A DNA stretch of 16,983 nucleotides. Origin: Alistipes sp. (lineage in GTDB: Bacteria; Bacteroidota; Bacteroidia; Bacteroidales; Rikenellaceae). A program made the position numbers and the translations under genes. The stretch spans positions 1 through 16,983 of the forward strand of contig JAFOXS010000343.1 of assembly GCA_017391665.1 (NCBI GenBank), written 5' to 3'. Under the pieces are notes generated by a model. That model made no database searches, had not been told where the DNA came from, and saw only the letters and a list, made by a program, of their open reading frames with translations. Shown here in pieces: positions 5,997 to 13,923 of this stretch (its first letter is position 1; every line of letters begins with the position of its first letter).

Positions 5997-7274
5997 TTAC
6001 ATCTGTTTTACCATCCAGTCCATGGCTGTACCCTCAGAGTAGTCGTTCAAAAGGGGAACCCACGAGAAGTGGCTGATCATCTTCGAGATACCGTACTTCT
6101 GCATATAGGCGTCGTCGTAGATCTGAATCTTATCATCCTGTGCACCCAGACGCTTGCGAGCGCCATAATAGACGTGTGAGCTGATTACCTTGCACGTTGT
6201 ATCAGAGTCGGCGTGCACGAAGAACATAGGCAGACGGCAGAATGCCTCGGTGTCGATAGGAGCAAGTGCCATATCCTCACCATTCCACTTATAGACCTTA
6301 TCCTGGAATGCCTTAACCAGGTCATCCTCAAACTGACCATCATACTTCTCCTCTGCCTTGTGGATAGGAACGATGGGGTCCATAGCGCAGCAAGGAACAG
6401 CCGCCTTGAAGCGGTCGGGGAACTGCATCATAAAACGCATTGTGCAACCACCACCGCTCGATGCGCCGGCGCAGAAGAGTTTGTCACCATCGACGATGCC
6501 CTCGGCGATAAGTGTATCGATGAAGGCCATCTGCAGAGCGTTGTTGCGGTCAACGAGCTTGATGCGCTCGGGGTCGAGCGATGCGCTATATGAGTAGTTG
6601 GGGTTGGCGATGGCGAACATCAGCGTAGCACACTCCACGCCCGCATCGGGCAGCGATACCATGCAACGGTTGGCCATAGCGGCGGTCATCAGGTCGCGGT
6701 TATACTCGCCACCGCCAATCTGCCATACCAGAAGAGGAACGTTCTTCTTCACATTACCCTCGGCATCCTTGGGCAGGTGTAGGATATACTCGCGTGTGAT
6801 GCCAGCATAGGTGAACGAGCCCTTCACGCAGTCGTCAAGCACAGCCAGACGGGTGTCGGTAACCTGCTCCGTAGTCACATTGAGGTTGGGATCGGCATTG
6901 CAGACCAGCTGCCACCCCTCCATCTGACGGTTCTGGCCACGGCGGCCACGGTAGTTAAACGAATTGGCCTCGATACGCAGTGTGTTCTTCGTGCGCGTAA
7001 GGACAATGCCGTCATCCTCATAGGGCACGGGAGCCTGACCTGTTGCGGGGTCAACAAATCCGTCGGGCATGTTGTTAATCAGATCAAAATCCTCGGCCTT
7101 CAGTCCCCAAAGCGAGCGGGGATTGCTAACGGTAATCTCGATGGCATCGACCATCACGTTGTTAATATCGCCCACTCGGGTGTAGGCTACGACATTTTCA
7201 ACCTCAGCCGGAACGCGTGAGCAGGAAGCAAGGCCAAAAGCGATGGCACAAGCCACAAAAAAGAGTCTTTTCAT
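5997..7274 (-). CDS. Exported PHB-depolymerase/LpqC-like esterase lipoprotein
   Basis: This is a predicted secreted alpha/beta-hydrolase of about 425 residues. It begins MKRLFFVACAIAFGLASCS, a signal peptide with lipobox LASC and an acylated Cys near residue 18. The first half (to about 165) has a beta-rich character with no recognised active site. From YAGITREYILHLP onward it resembles PHB-depolymerase/feruloyl-esterase-type hydrolases: nucleophile Ser272 in GASSGGG, a probable acid in FFVHADSDTTC, and a C-terminal His in ISHFSW. The substrate is unknown; ester-linked plant or host glycans are a common target in this group. ATG at 7274 is chosen over ATG at 7298 because the -7 box at 7296-7303 would overlap the longer start. 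It is a monocistronic unit with its own promoter and terminator. Confidence 0.8.
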   Translation of the reverse strand: MKRLFFVACAIAFGLASCSRVPAEVENVVAYTRVGDINNVMVDAIEITVSNPRSLWGLKAEDFDLINNMPDGFVDPATGQAPVPYEDDGIVLTRTKNTLRIEANSFNYRGRRGQNRQMEGWQLVCNADPNLNVTTEQVTDTRLAVLDDCVKGSFTYAGITREYILHLPKDAEGNVKKNVPLLVWQIGGGEYNRDLMTAAMANRCMVSLPDAGVECATLMFAIANPNYSYSASLDPERIKLVDRNNALQMAFIDTLIAEGIVDGDKLFCAGASSGGGCTMRFMMQFPDRFKAAVPCCAMDPIVPIHKAEEKYDGQFEDDLVKAFQDKVYKWNGEDMALAPIDTEAFCRLPMFFVHADSDTTCKVISSHVYYGARKRLGAQDDKIQIYDDAYMQKYGISKMISHFSWVPLLNDYSEGTAMDWMVKQM

Positions 7275-7295
7275 AGGGTTAAAATATTTATGCTT

Positions 7296-7326
7296 CAAAT
7301 ATATATATTATTCCCAATAATATCAA
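7296..7326 (-). promoter_or_regulatory. Promoter of the esterase gene
   Basis: On the minus strand, TTG (complement of 7324-7326) and TATATTTG (complement of 7296-7303) are 20 bp apart, as expected for Bacteroidetes. Transcription would begin near 7290, leaving a leader of about 16 nt before the ATG at 7274. Confidence 0.65.
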
Positions 7327-7461
7327 GTTATTCGATCAATTTGTAGAGCGACGGAGCTCGCAACTGCAGATTTTCAGCCTGCAAAAGAGCTTTTTGTGGT
7401 TGATTTTTATCAAAAAAATCGAATTTTACACCTATTATACTATTTTCTTAATTTAATTGTT

Positions 7462-7469
7462 TATATTTG
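7462..7469 (+). promoter_or_regulatory. -7 box for the isomerase gene
   Basis: TATATTTG matches TAnnTTTG. No clear TTTG is found 19-21 bp upstream. The implied 5' untranslated region is about 110 nt, long for this genome, and rich in A near the start codon. Confidence 0.5.
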
Positions 7470-7584
7470 TAGCGTATATTCCCGTTTTTTGGTCCACAAC
7501 GAACCAAGACCACGCTGCTTCGGGTATAAATGGCAGGAAATATTACAGTTAAAAATACTTAAACCAATTAAAAACTTTAAGGTA

Positions 7585-8508
7585 ATGAAAATTTTCAACT
7601 TTTTGAGCAAGGCCATGATGGTTGTGGCTGTTGCTATTTTTGCTCTCGGCGTAAACGCTGTTGAGGCTAAGAAGGGCAAGAAGATCGGTATCCAGCTCTA
7701 TTCAGTAATGAATGCAATGAACAAGGATCCTAAGGGTTCAATCGACAAGTTGGCTGAGATGGGTTACAACGTATTCGAGCTCGTACAGTGGGGCGGTAAC
7801 CCCAAGGTGTTCGGTTTGGACGCTGCTGAGTTCAAGGCTGCTTGCGACGCTAAGGGTATCAACGTTCTTTCTACTCACTCTTCATTGCAGGAGGATCCCG
7901 CTAAGGAGGCTGAGGTTATGGACAACTGGCGTAAGCTCTTCGCTGTTCAGAAGGCTGTAGGTGGTAAGTACTTCGTTATCCCCTCATACCGTGTAAACTA
8001 CACTGAGGCTGAGGTTAAGAAGATGGCTGACTACTTCAACCGCGTAGGTAAGATCGCTAAGGAGGAGTTCGGTTTGATGTTGGGTTACCACAACCACTCA
8101 CAGGAGTACAAGAACTTGGAGGGTACTAACAAGGTAATGTGGGAGTACTTGGTTGAGAACACCAACCCCGAGTATGTATTCTTCGAGATGGACGTTTACT
8201 GGTGCACAATGGGTGAGAAGGATCCCGTTGCTTACTTGCAGAAGTATCCCGAGCGCATCAAGATGCTCCACATCAAGGACGAGTTCGTTATCGGCGAGAG
8301 CGGTAAGATCAACTTCGAGGGTATCTTCAAGCAGTTCTACAAGAACGGCTACAAGGATTTCGTAGTTGAGATTGAGACTCCCCGTACACTCCGCAACAAG
8401 ACTAACGCTGACGGCAGCAAGTACACTCAGGATCAGATCGCTGAGGAGATGTTCCAGGCTGCTAAGAAGAGCGCAGAGTACTTGCAGAACGCTAAGTTCG
8501 TGAAGTAA
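7585..8508 (+). CDS. Exported sugar phosphate isomerase/epimerase (xylose isomerase-like TIM barrel)
   Basis: This 307-residue protein belongs to the xylose isomerase-like/IolE superfamily, metal-dependent TIM barrels that isomerise or epimerise sugars and polyols. An N-terminal signal peptide (MKIFNFLSKAMMVVAVAIFA, cleavage near NAVEA-KK) implies periplasmic location, so the substrate is probably a free sugar or derivative. Typical core segments are visible in order: GIQLYS, FELVQWGG with a likely metal Glu, LSTHSS, LGYHNH, FEMDVYW, MLHIKDE and VVEIETP. The start at 7585 is preferred because the signal peptide begins there; the frame is open further upstream but overlaps the promoter. Codon use is extreme, almost all Lys as AAG and Glu as GAG, which suggests high expression. 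It is divergent from the esterase. The exact reaction is not determined. Confidence 0.82.
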   Translation: MKIFNFLSKAMMVVAVAIFALGVNAVEAKKGKKIGIQLYSVMNAMNKDPKGSIDKLAEMGYNVFELVQWGGNPKVFGLDAAEFKAACDAKGINVLSTHSSLQEDPAKEAEVMDNWRKLFAVQKAVGGKYFVIPSYRVNYTEAEVKKMADYFNRVGKIAKEEFGLMLGYHNHSQEYKNLEGTNKVMWEYLVENTNPEYVFFEMDVYWCTMGEKDPVAYLQKYPERIKMLHIKDEFVIGESGKINFEGIFKQFYKNGYKDFVVEIETPRTLRNKTNADGSKYTQDQIAEEMFQAAKKSAEYLQNAKFVK

Positions 8509-8530
8509 TCACTCGCTTGACTTAAAAATA

Positions 8531-8560
8531 AAAGGTTGTCCTTTTCGGGCAACCTTTTTT
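8531..8560. terminator. Terminator between convergent isomerase and thioesterase genes
   Basis: AGGTTGTCC and GGGCAACCT form a 9-bp stem with one G-T wobble and a TTTTC loop. A run of Ts follows on the plus strand, and A-rich sequence on the other side allows use on the minus strand too. Confidence 0.8.
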
Positions 8561-8577
8561 ATTCTCATTATTTACAT

Positions 8578-8967
8578 CTACTCAACCACCTTGCGCCACG
8601 AGTCGGGCACCTCAACCGATGCGCCGCGCTCCTTGTCGTAGCAGACCATAACCACACGTGAGCGCGAGCATACCTCTCCGCAGAGAAGAATCTGCTGCTG
8701 CAGCGTCACACTCTTCGTGCCTATGCTCTCGATATGGGTTGAAACCTCAACCTTTTCGCCATAGCGTATCTGCCTCAGGAAGTCAGTCTGCACCGATACC
8801 ATCATAACGGGCGTAGCATCCCTCTCCCCCACCGTCTGCCACAGACGCTGAAAGAAGTCCGACTTACCCAAATCGAAATAGGATTGCTGGGCGATGTTGT
8901 TCACATGGCCGAAGGAGTCGATATCCTCGAAGCGCATCTGAATGGGTGTAGTAACGGTAAGTGCCAT
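8578..8967 (-). CDS. Acyl-CoA thioesterase, 4HBT hotdog family
   Basis: A 129-residue single-domain hotdog protein. The signature is RFEDIDSFGHVNN, with Asp17 in the position of the catalytic Asp of 4-hydroxybenzoyl-CoA thioesterase/YbgC/FadM relatives and the following GHVNN loop. Later strands DFLRQIRYGEKVEVSTHIESIG and VVMVCYDKE complete the fold. The likely role is cytoplasmic hydrolysis of an acyl-CoA or related thioester; the substrate is not predictable. The ATG is one base after the tsaC stop, so it is the last gene of a three-gene operon with rhaM and tsaC. It lacks the Tyr-rich N-terminal motif of strict YbgC, so no symbol is given. Confidence 0.85.
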   Translation of the reverse strand: MALTVTTPIQMRFEDIDSFGHVNNIAQQSYFDLGKSDFFQRLWQTVGERDATPVMMVSVQTDFLRQIRYGEKVEVSTHIESIGTKSVTLQQQILLCGEVCSRSRVVMVCYDKERGASVEVPDSWRKVVE

Positions 8968-8968
8968 A

Positions 8969-9535
8969 CTACTTGCGGATTATCTCCACCTCACCACCCT
9001 CGCCAAAGGCTATGATCGAGCTGGGCTGGCACGTAGGACGGCCCTGGAAGCGGGGATTGACAACAAAATCTACACCGTCGATAATCTCACGGCTCACCTC
9101 CTTCAGCCCCTTCATCGGCGCAGGCTCGCCCGAGATATTGGCCGAGGTCGATACGATGGGCTTGCGGAACTTATAGAGCAGCTTCTCGCAGAACTCGTGA
9201 CGTGGCACACGCACACCGAGCGTTCCATCCTCAGGGATGAGGTTCTCGGCTACACCCACAGCACCCGGCAGGATGAGGGTAAGGGGTTTTTCGGACATCT
9301 CCATAACATCAAAGGCAATGCCCGGAGCCTTATTCACATAGCGAACAATCATATCGGCATCGTGGCACAGCACAAGCATCGACTGTTTGTTCTGGCTCTG
9401 CTTCAACTTATAGATACGCTCCACAGCCTCCTTATTCGTTGCATCGCAACCGATGCCCCACACCGTGTCGGTGGGATAGAGGATGAGGCCTCCCGCACGC
9501 AGCACTTCGATAGCTGCCAAAATCTCTTTTTCCAT
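8969..9535 (-). CDS. tsaC: L-threonylcarbamoyladenylate synthase (Sua5/YciO/YrdC family)
   Basis: This enzyme makes threonylcarbamoyl-AMP from Thr, bicarbonate and ATP, the first step of the universal t6A37 modification of ANN-decoding tRNAs. The 188-residue protein is a single YrdC domain. It has the N-terminal YPTDTVWGIGCDA motif (residues 20-32), RVPRHEF in the middle and the STSANISGEP nucleotide-site motif (about residues 129-138). The Sua5-type C-terminal extension is absent, so it is the TsaC short form. One oddity: the K-x-R motif expected after the second helix reads KLKQSQNK, with no Arg. It sits 17 bases after rhaM and one base before the thioesterase gene. YciO-type paralogues are an alternative. 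Confidence 0.85.
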   Translation of the reverse strand: MEKEILAAIEVLRAGGLILYPTDTVWGIGCDATNKEAVERIYKLKQSQNKQSMLVLCHDADMIVRYVNKAPGIAFDVMEMSEKPLTLILPGAVGVAENLIPEDGTLGVRVPRHEFCEKLLYKFRKPIVSTSANISGEPAPMKGLKEVSREIIDGVDFVVNPRFQGRPTCQPSSIIAFGEGGEVEIIRK

Positions 9536-9552
9536 ATAAAATCGTTTTTACA

Positions 9553-9867
9553 TTAATCCATGTGGAACACCTCGGGCAGGGGGATGGTAACGGGCGAGTT
9601 ATCCTCGTTCACCTCCATAATGTCGGCCATATAGTCCCACCACTTCTGCACGATGGGGTTATCGCCCATATCTTGCGATGAGCCTTCGCCACGGGTTTTC
9701 TGGCATGCAAAAAGGATATTGGTATCCTTATCCCAATAGATTGAGTAGTCGTAGACACCTCCCTCGGACAGCATCTGCTTGAGCTCGGGCCAAATGGCCG
9801 CGTGTCGCTTTTCATACTCCTCCTCGAAGCCGGGCTTCAAAAACATCTTAAATGCTTCTCGCTTCAT
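9553..9867 (-). CDS. rhaM: L-rhamnose mutarotase
   Basis: RhaM interconverts the alpha and beta anomers of L-rhamnose, feeding RhaA in rhamnose catabolism. The 104-residue length equals the classical enzyme. The family pattern is clear: MFLKPGFEEEYEKRHAAIWPEL with the catalytic His22, a Gly followed by YDYSIYWDKDTN, then LFACQ and a WW pair in VQKWWDYMADI. It is first in a minus-strand operon with tsaC and the thioesterase gene. No other rhamnose genes are in the window, so it may act on imported sugar or on other 6-deoxy sugars. Relatives include fucose mutarotase-like proteins, but the length and motifs fit RhaM best. Confidence 0.9.
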   Translation of the reverse strand: MKREAFKMFLKPGFEEEYEKRHAAIWPELKQMLSEGGVYDYSIYWDKDTNILFACQKTRGEGSSQDMGDNPIVQKWWDYMADIMEVNEDNSPVTIPLPEVFHMD

Positions 9868-9919
9868 GACATATCGGTATTAAAGGTTATTAATCGGGCT
9901 ATAATTCTTCTTTTGTACA

Positions 9920-9927
9920 CAAAGTTA
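9920..9927 (-). promoter_or_regulatory. -7 box for the rhaM-tsaC-thioesterase operon
   Basis: On the minus strand the bases read TAACTTTG, matching TAnnTTTG, and would start transcription near 9914, about 47 nt before the rhaM ATG. No clear -33 box is seen. Confidence 0.5.
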
Positions 9928-9993
9928 ATAAAATATGCGGATGATTGATATATTTTATATATCACAAAAGCAGAGTTTTTAATAAATTTTTGC

Positions 9994-10001
9994 TAATTTT
10001 G
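9994..10001 (+). promoter_or_regulatory. -7 box for yebC
   Basis: TAATTTTG matches TAnnTTTG and predicts a start near 10007, about 34 nt before the ATG at 10041. The leader is A-rich without a Shine-Dalgarno sequence. The -33 region is only T-rich. Confidence 0.55.
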
Positions 10002-10040
10002 CGACCAATCAGAAAAATAATAACAAAAAAATAACTCACT

Positions 10041-10769
10041 ATGGGAAGAGCGTTTGAGTATCGCAAAGCAAGAAAAATGAAGCGTTGGGGTCACATGGCC
10101 CGCGTATTTACCAAGATCGGTAAGGAGATTGAGATGGCTGTAAAGGCTTCGGGTTCAGATCCTAACTCTAACACCCGTCTGCGAATCCTGATCCAGAACG
10201 CCAAGGCTGAGAATATGCCTAAGGAGAATATCGAGCGCGCAATCAAGCGTGCAACGGATAAGGATGCTGCCGACTACAAGGAGATGATCTACGAGGGATA
10301 CGGTCCTCACGGTGTGGCATTCCTGGTTGAGACTGCTACCGACAACACCAACCGTACGGTAGCCAGCGTACGTATGTACTTCAACAAGTGTGGCGGTACA
10401 CTGGGCAACTCTGGTTCAGTGGCATTTATGTTCGAGCACAAGTGCGTATTTAAGTTCAAGCCTACCGTTGAGTTCGATGCTGAGGAGATGGAGCTTGAGA
10501 TGATCGACCTGGGTGTTGACGAGTTCTTCGCTGAGGATGGCGAGGTAACCGTTAGTGCTCCCTACGAGTCATTCGGTTCTATCCAGAAGTGGATCGAGGA
10601 CAATGGTCACGAGCTGGTATCGGGTGAGGGCGTACGCATTCCCACCGACACCAAGGAGCTCACAGCCGAGCAGCGCGCCGACGTAGAGAAGTTGCAGGAG
10701 CGTCTGGAGGAGGATGATGACGTAGTAAACGTTTATCACACCATGGCTGAGGCCGAGGATGAGGAGTAA
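10041..10769 (+). CDS. yebC: YebC/PmpR/TACO1-family protein
   Basis: The 242-residue protein carries the full YebC pattern: MGRAFEYRKARKMKRW at the N-terminus, FTKIGKEIEMAVKASGSDPN, the NMPKENIERAIKRAT helix, EGYGPHGVAFLVETATDNTNRT, and GGTLGNSGSVAFMFE. The tail is very acidic (EDDDVVNVYHTMAEAEDEE). Members were long annotated as transcriptional regulators; newer work on YebC/TACO1 links them to ribosomes and to relief of stalling at proline-rich stretches. It acts in the cytoplasm. The gene is monocistronic with its own promoter, divergent from rhaM and convergent with btuB. Codon use is biased towards GAG and AAG, which suggests good expression. Confidence 0.95.
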   Translation: MGRAFEYRKARKMKRWGHMARVFTKIGKEIEMAVKASGSDPNSNTRLRILIQNAKAENMPKENIERAIKRATDKDAADYKEMIYEGYGPHGVAFLVETATDNTNRTVASVRMYFNKCGGTLGNSGSVAFMFEHKCVFKFKPTVEFDAEEMELEMIDLGVDEFFAEDGEVTVSAPYESFGSIQKWIEDNGHELVSGEGVRIPTDTKELTAEQRADVEKLQERLEEDDDVVNVYHTMAEAEDEE

Positions 10770-10789
10770 TCAACTCTGCATAAAAAAAT

Positions 10790-10818
10790 TAAGCCACCTT
10801 TGCGGGTGGCTTTTTTTT
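10790..10818. terminator. Bidirectional terminator between yebC and btuB
   Basis: AGCCACC and GGTGGCT form a 7-bp stem with a 6-nt loop. The plus strand then has eight Ts, and the minus strand continues TTAATTTTTTTA. It can end both convergent transcripts, yebC and the B12 operon. Confidence 0.88.
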
Positions 10819-10822
10819 ATCT

Positions 10823-12865
10823 CTATCTCTTCCACTTGGGGGTTATGCCGACAAAGAATTCGAAGTTGATGCCCGGCATAGGGCGTGAGAGAACGGACAG
10901 ATACTCCTCGTCGAAAAGGTTGTTGACGGCCAGTTTGAGCGACAGATCAGCCCAGGCAAACGACAAGCCCTTTTCCAGTGTAACGTTATTCATGAAGTAG
11001 GTCGGCAGCGTGCCCGACAAAGAGAGATCGTTGCTCGACATGGTATAGCGCTTGCTGTAGTAGTTCCACTTATAGAGCAGCGACCACGAACGCCACGTGA
11101 GACGTCCCGTGAGGGTTGCCGTATGCTCGGGAACATAGGGAAGCTGCTTACCAACGGACTTATCGGCTGGCGACATTGGCTCGCCCTCATTGATTGAGGG
11201 TGTCCACGAGTAGGTGCCATCGAGCGTAAGCTGCATCGAGGGGCTGAGAGCCACCTCGAGCGATGACTGCAACTCCACACCATAGGCGTGCACATCTTTC
11301 ACGTTGCGAGGCGAGAAGAATCCCTTCGTGGTGGGTAGCCACAGAATCCAGTCGCTGACATAAGAGTCGAACCACGACGCCGAGCCCGAGAGCGAATATA
11401 CCCCATCACGACCAACGGCAAACGAGAGGCCTGCATCGTAGGTCCAGCCTCGCTCGGGCTTCAGGTCGGGATTTCCGCCCGGCAGGAAGTAGAGGTCGTT
11501 AAGTGTAGGGAAACGATAGTTGCGCGAGAGCGATGCCTTGGCCATAATGTTACCCCGCTGGGAGATCACGCCATCGACAAACAAGGCAGGAATCAGAGGC
11601 GAGAAGGTATCGCCAAAAAGCTCCTCACGCAGAACAGCCGATACGCCCACGCGATCCGAGGGGCGCCACTTTGCCGAGAGCGACGATGACAGCTCCATAC
11701 GGTTGGTGTCGTAGCCTACGACAGCCTTGTTGCCCTGCTGCAGGATAATGTTCTTGTCGCGGCTCTCGACCATATGCTGGTGCGCCGAGAGTGATGCCGT
11801 GAAGAGCCACTTGTCGAGATAGTACTCGCCATCGGCCTGTCCGTAGAAGGTATTGATGCGGCTACGCGAGCGGGTCATAGTCTGCATAATGCCATTGCCC
11901 GGGTCGCGCTCATAGTCATATGCCATCCAGGTGTGGATATAGCCCGCCTTGGTGGCGAGTTTCCAGTCGCTACGCAGATGATCCCACGACAGCACGCCAC
12001 GGAAGGTGTGTTCACGCTGGCGGTTGTCGAAGTCGGCGGCATCGCCGTAATCGGTCGTGAGCATCTGCAACTCACGGTTGGAGTTGATATACCACGCATT
12101 CAGGCCGAAGCGGTCGCCATGACCTGTATTATAATATATCTCCTGCAACAAATGCAGATCCTTATACGAACCACTGCGGTTGCGCTCTATGGGATAGTAG
12201 CTGCCGATGATATTCATCTCATCATCGTAGATATTCTCCTTCTTGTCGCGGTTGCGATACTTGTAGTCGTTGGGCGAAGATGAATAGACAGCGCGGGTCG
12301 AAAGCTGCCAATGATCATCGCCGTAGGTAAGGCGCAGGAACTCATCGAAAGTTTTGAATGAACCCACACCCTGCACATACTGCAGACCAAAGCCATCGGC
12401 CTGTGCCGGCTTGGTCGAGAGGCGCACAGCACCGCCCAGACCGCCACCCGTCTCATTCACCGACGAGGTGCCGTGCAGAAGCGACGCATCGTCGATAAAG
12501 TATGATGGAATCATCGAAAAGTCGGTCATGCCGAGCATCGGGCTATTGATCTTCATGCCGTTCCATGTCACCTGCGTATGCGAGGGCGACGTGCCACGGA
12601 ACGAGACCGTTGAGAGCGTAGCACGGCCATAACTCTTCACGAAGATAGAGGAGTTGAAAGCAAGCACATCGGCCATCGACAACGAGACATTCTCTTTCAG
12701 CACGGCCGAGTCGATACGGGTGCGCTGCACGCCTATATCCTTCATTGGGCGCTGACCATAGACTGTAACCTCCTTGATGGCGATGTTACGGCGCACATCG
12801 TCCTGTGCCTGTGCCACGTGGGCAAGGCATAGCGCAATGACCAATATGTAGAAAAATCGTCTCAT
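10823..12865 (-). CDS. btuB: TonB-dependent outer membrane receptor, BtuB-type (cobamide)
   Basis: Predicted outer membrane transporter for vitamin B12 and other cobamides, powered by TonB. It has about 680 residues, with a signal peptide MRRFFYILVIALCLAHVAQA. A plug domain spans about residues 30-160 (KEVTVYGQRPM near the TonB-box position, SMADVLAFNSSIFVKSYG, SFRGTSPSHTQVTWNGMKIN, GGGLGGAVRLS), followed by a 22-strand-type barrel of alternating aromatic strands ending NNLFDEEYLSVL and INFEFFVGITPKWKR. It lacks the SusC carboxypeptidase-like N-terminal domain. The start at 12865 overlaps the btuG stop by one base (TAATG), which indicates coupling. B12 specificity rests on the upstream cobalamin riboswitch and the adjacent BtuG-like gene rather than on the receptor sequence alone. 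It is the last gene of the operon. Confidence 0.85.
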   Translation of the reverse strand: MRRFFYILVIALCLAHVAQAQDDVRRNIAIKEVTVYGQRPMKDIGVQRTRIDSAVLKENVSLSMADVLAFNSSIFVKSYGRATLSTVSFRGTSPSHTQVTWNGMKINSPMLGMTDFSMIPSYFIDDASLLHGTSSVNETGGGLGGAVRLSTKPAQADGFGLQYVQGVGSFKTFDEFLRLTYGDDHWQLSTRAVYSSSPNDYKYRNRDKKENIYDDEMNIIGSYYPIERNRSGSYKDLHLLQEIYYNTGHGDRFGLNAWYINSNRELQMLTTDYGDAADFDNRQREHTFRGVLSWDHLRSDWKLATKAGYIHTWMAYDYERDPGNGIMQTMTRSRSRINTFYGQADGEYYLDKWLFTASLSAHQHMVESRDKNIILQQGNKAVVGYDTNRMELSSSLSAKWRPSDRVGVSAVLREELFGDTFSPLIPALFVDGVISQRGNIMAKASLSRNYRFPTLNDLYFLPGGNPDLKPERGWTYDAGLSFAVGRDGVYSLSGSASWFDSYVSDWILWLPTTKGFFSPRNVKDVHAYGVELQSSLEVALSPSMQLTLDGTYSWTPSINEGEPMSPADKSVGKQLPYVPEHTATLTGRLTWRSWSLLYKWNYYSKRYTMSSNDLSLSGTLPTYFMNNVTLEKGLSFAWADLSLKLAVNNLFDEEYLSVLSRPMPGINFEFFVGITPKWKR

Positions 12866-13923
12866 TATTTCCAGCAAAAAGCACCCGGGATAACACCCAC
12901 ATAAAATTCATCAAGCAGCTCTCCCGCAGGCGAATAGCGATAGATCATACCCTGCTGCTGATAGTCGATAGCATCGGCTACATACACCTCACCCGAGCGG
13001 GGATCAACCGTAAGGCCGTAATATATCGTCTCCCGCTGCTCCAGGAAGGGGCGCACGGGCAGACGCTCGGCCTCAACATCCATCTCCCACACATCGTCGT
13101 TGAGCCAATAGATCCTGTCGCCCGCACCATTGATCTGCACCTCCGAGGGGGCATCGCCCAGCGCAAAGGGGAACTCACGCTCGACGCGGAAGGTCTCGGC
13201 GTCGATGCGATAGAGCGACGGAGCCTCATAACCATAGGGCGAACCTTCGTAGCCACCATCGGTGATGGTCCATATCTTGCCGTTGCGGTCGAGCACCAGC
13301 GAGGTGGGCTGGATGCCGACCTCCAGCTCATCGACAACTGTGTCGGTGCGGGTGTCGATCTTGAGGATGCGGTTCTGATACGACCAGCAGTTTACATACA
13401 CATAGTCGCCCCACTGCACCATCTGCTCCGTGGAGCCTGTCTCCATAGTCATTTCGGGGCAGTCGATATAGCCCGTAATCTGATATGTGCGGGGATTGAC
13501 CACCGTTATGCGGTTATCCCAAATCTGCGTGATGTAGGCCTTATCGGCCGACACGAAATGCATATAACGCGGTGAGGTGAGGTTGGTGATACGTCCCACC
13601 TCGCGGAAGGTATTAAGGTCGATAGCAAAGACCACGTGCGAGTTATTCACAACGATCCACCCCACGCCATTATGCACGATCATAGACTGCGCCACATCGC
13701 CCAGTTTCATGCCGTTGGCACGGTAGAAAACCTCGTTCTCGATCGTGCGAGTTGCAGGGTCGTAGAACGATAGCGAGGCGTTGCCATACTGGAAGTTACC
13801 CTCGTTGGTGATAAACAATCCCGACGAGGCAGCCTCGAAGCTCTCCTCATTGCCATACTCCCACTTCATACACGAAGTGAGCAGCAACGTGGCAAGTGCT
13901 ATGAATCGCAGTAGGTTATTCAT
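12865..13923 (-). CDS. btuG: BtuG-like surface beta-propeller lipoprotein (YncE/DUF5074-like)
   Basis: BtuG proteins of gut Bacteroides are surface lipoproteins that bind B12 with extreme affinity and pass it to BtuB, forming a lid on the receptor. This 352-residue protein begins MNNLLRFIALATLLLTSC, with a lipobox ending at Cys18. The remainder shows repeated beta-propeller blades: GLFITNEGNFQYGNASLSFYD, VVFAIDLNTFREVGRIT, RITVVNPRTYQITGYID, RILKIDTRTDTVVDELEVG, SLYRIDAETFRVEREF and a last blade ending MIYRYSPAGELLDEFYVG. This is a YncE-like seven-bladed arrangement. It overlaps the previous gene by 8 bases and btuB by one base. The family call is by fold plus neighbourhood. A general YncE-like protein is the alternative. 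Confidence 0.8.
   Translation of the reverse strand: MNNLLRFIALATLLLTSCMKWEYGNEESFEAASSGLFITNEGNFQYGNASLSFYDPATRTIENEVFYRANGMKLGDVAQSMIVHNGVGWIVVNNSHVVFAIDLNTFREVGRITNLTSPRYMHFVSADKAYITQIWDNRITVVNPRTYQITGYIDCPEMTMETGSTEQMVQWGDYVYVNCWSYQNRILKIDTRTDTVVDELEVGIQPTSLVLDRNGKIWTITDGGYEGSPYGYEAPSLYRIDAETFRVEREFPFALGDAPSEVQINGAGDRIYWLNDDVWEMDVEAERLPVRPFLEQRETIYYGLTVDPRSGEVYVADAIDYQQQGMIYRYSPAGELLDEFYVGVIPGAFCWK

Noticed and set aside
7275..7298. Longer esterase start (eight extra residues)
   Set aside because: The -7 box at 7296-7303 overlaps this start, and the signal peptide begins cleanly at the ATG at 7274.
7402..7420. AT-only hairpin GATTTTT...AAAAATC upstream of the isomerase
   Set aside because: Low-complexity AT sequence; a stem of this kind is expected by chance and has no clear role.
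7396..7584. N-terminal extension of the isomerase
   Set aside because: It runs through the promoter, and the signal peptide begins at 7585.
8942..9556. 204-codon plus-strand open frame opposite tsaC
   Set aside because: It lies wholly antisense to a clear TsaC protein, has no family features, and its open frame follows from the codon composition of the other strand.
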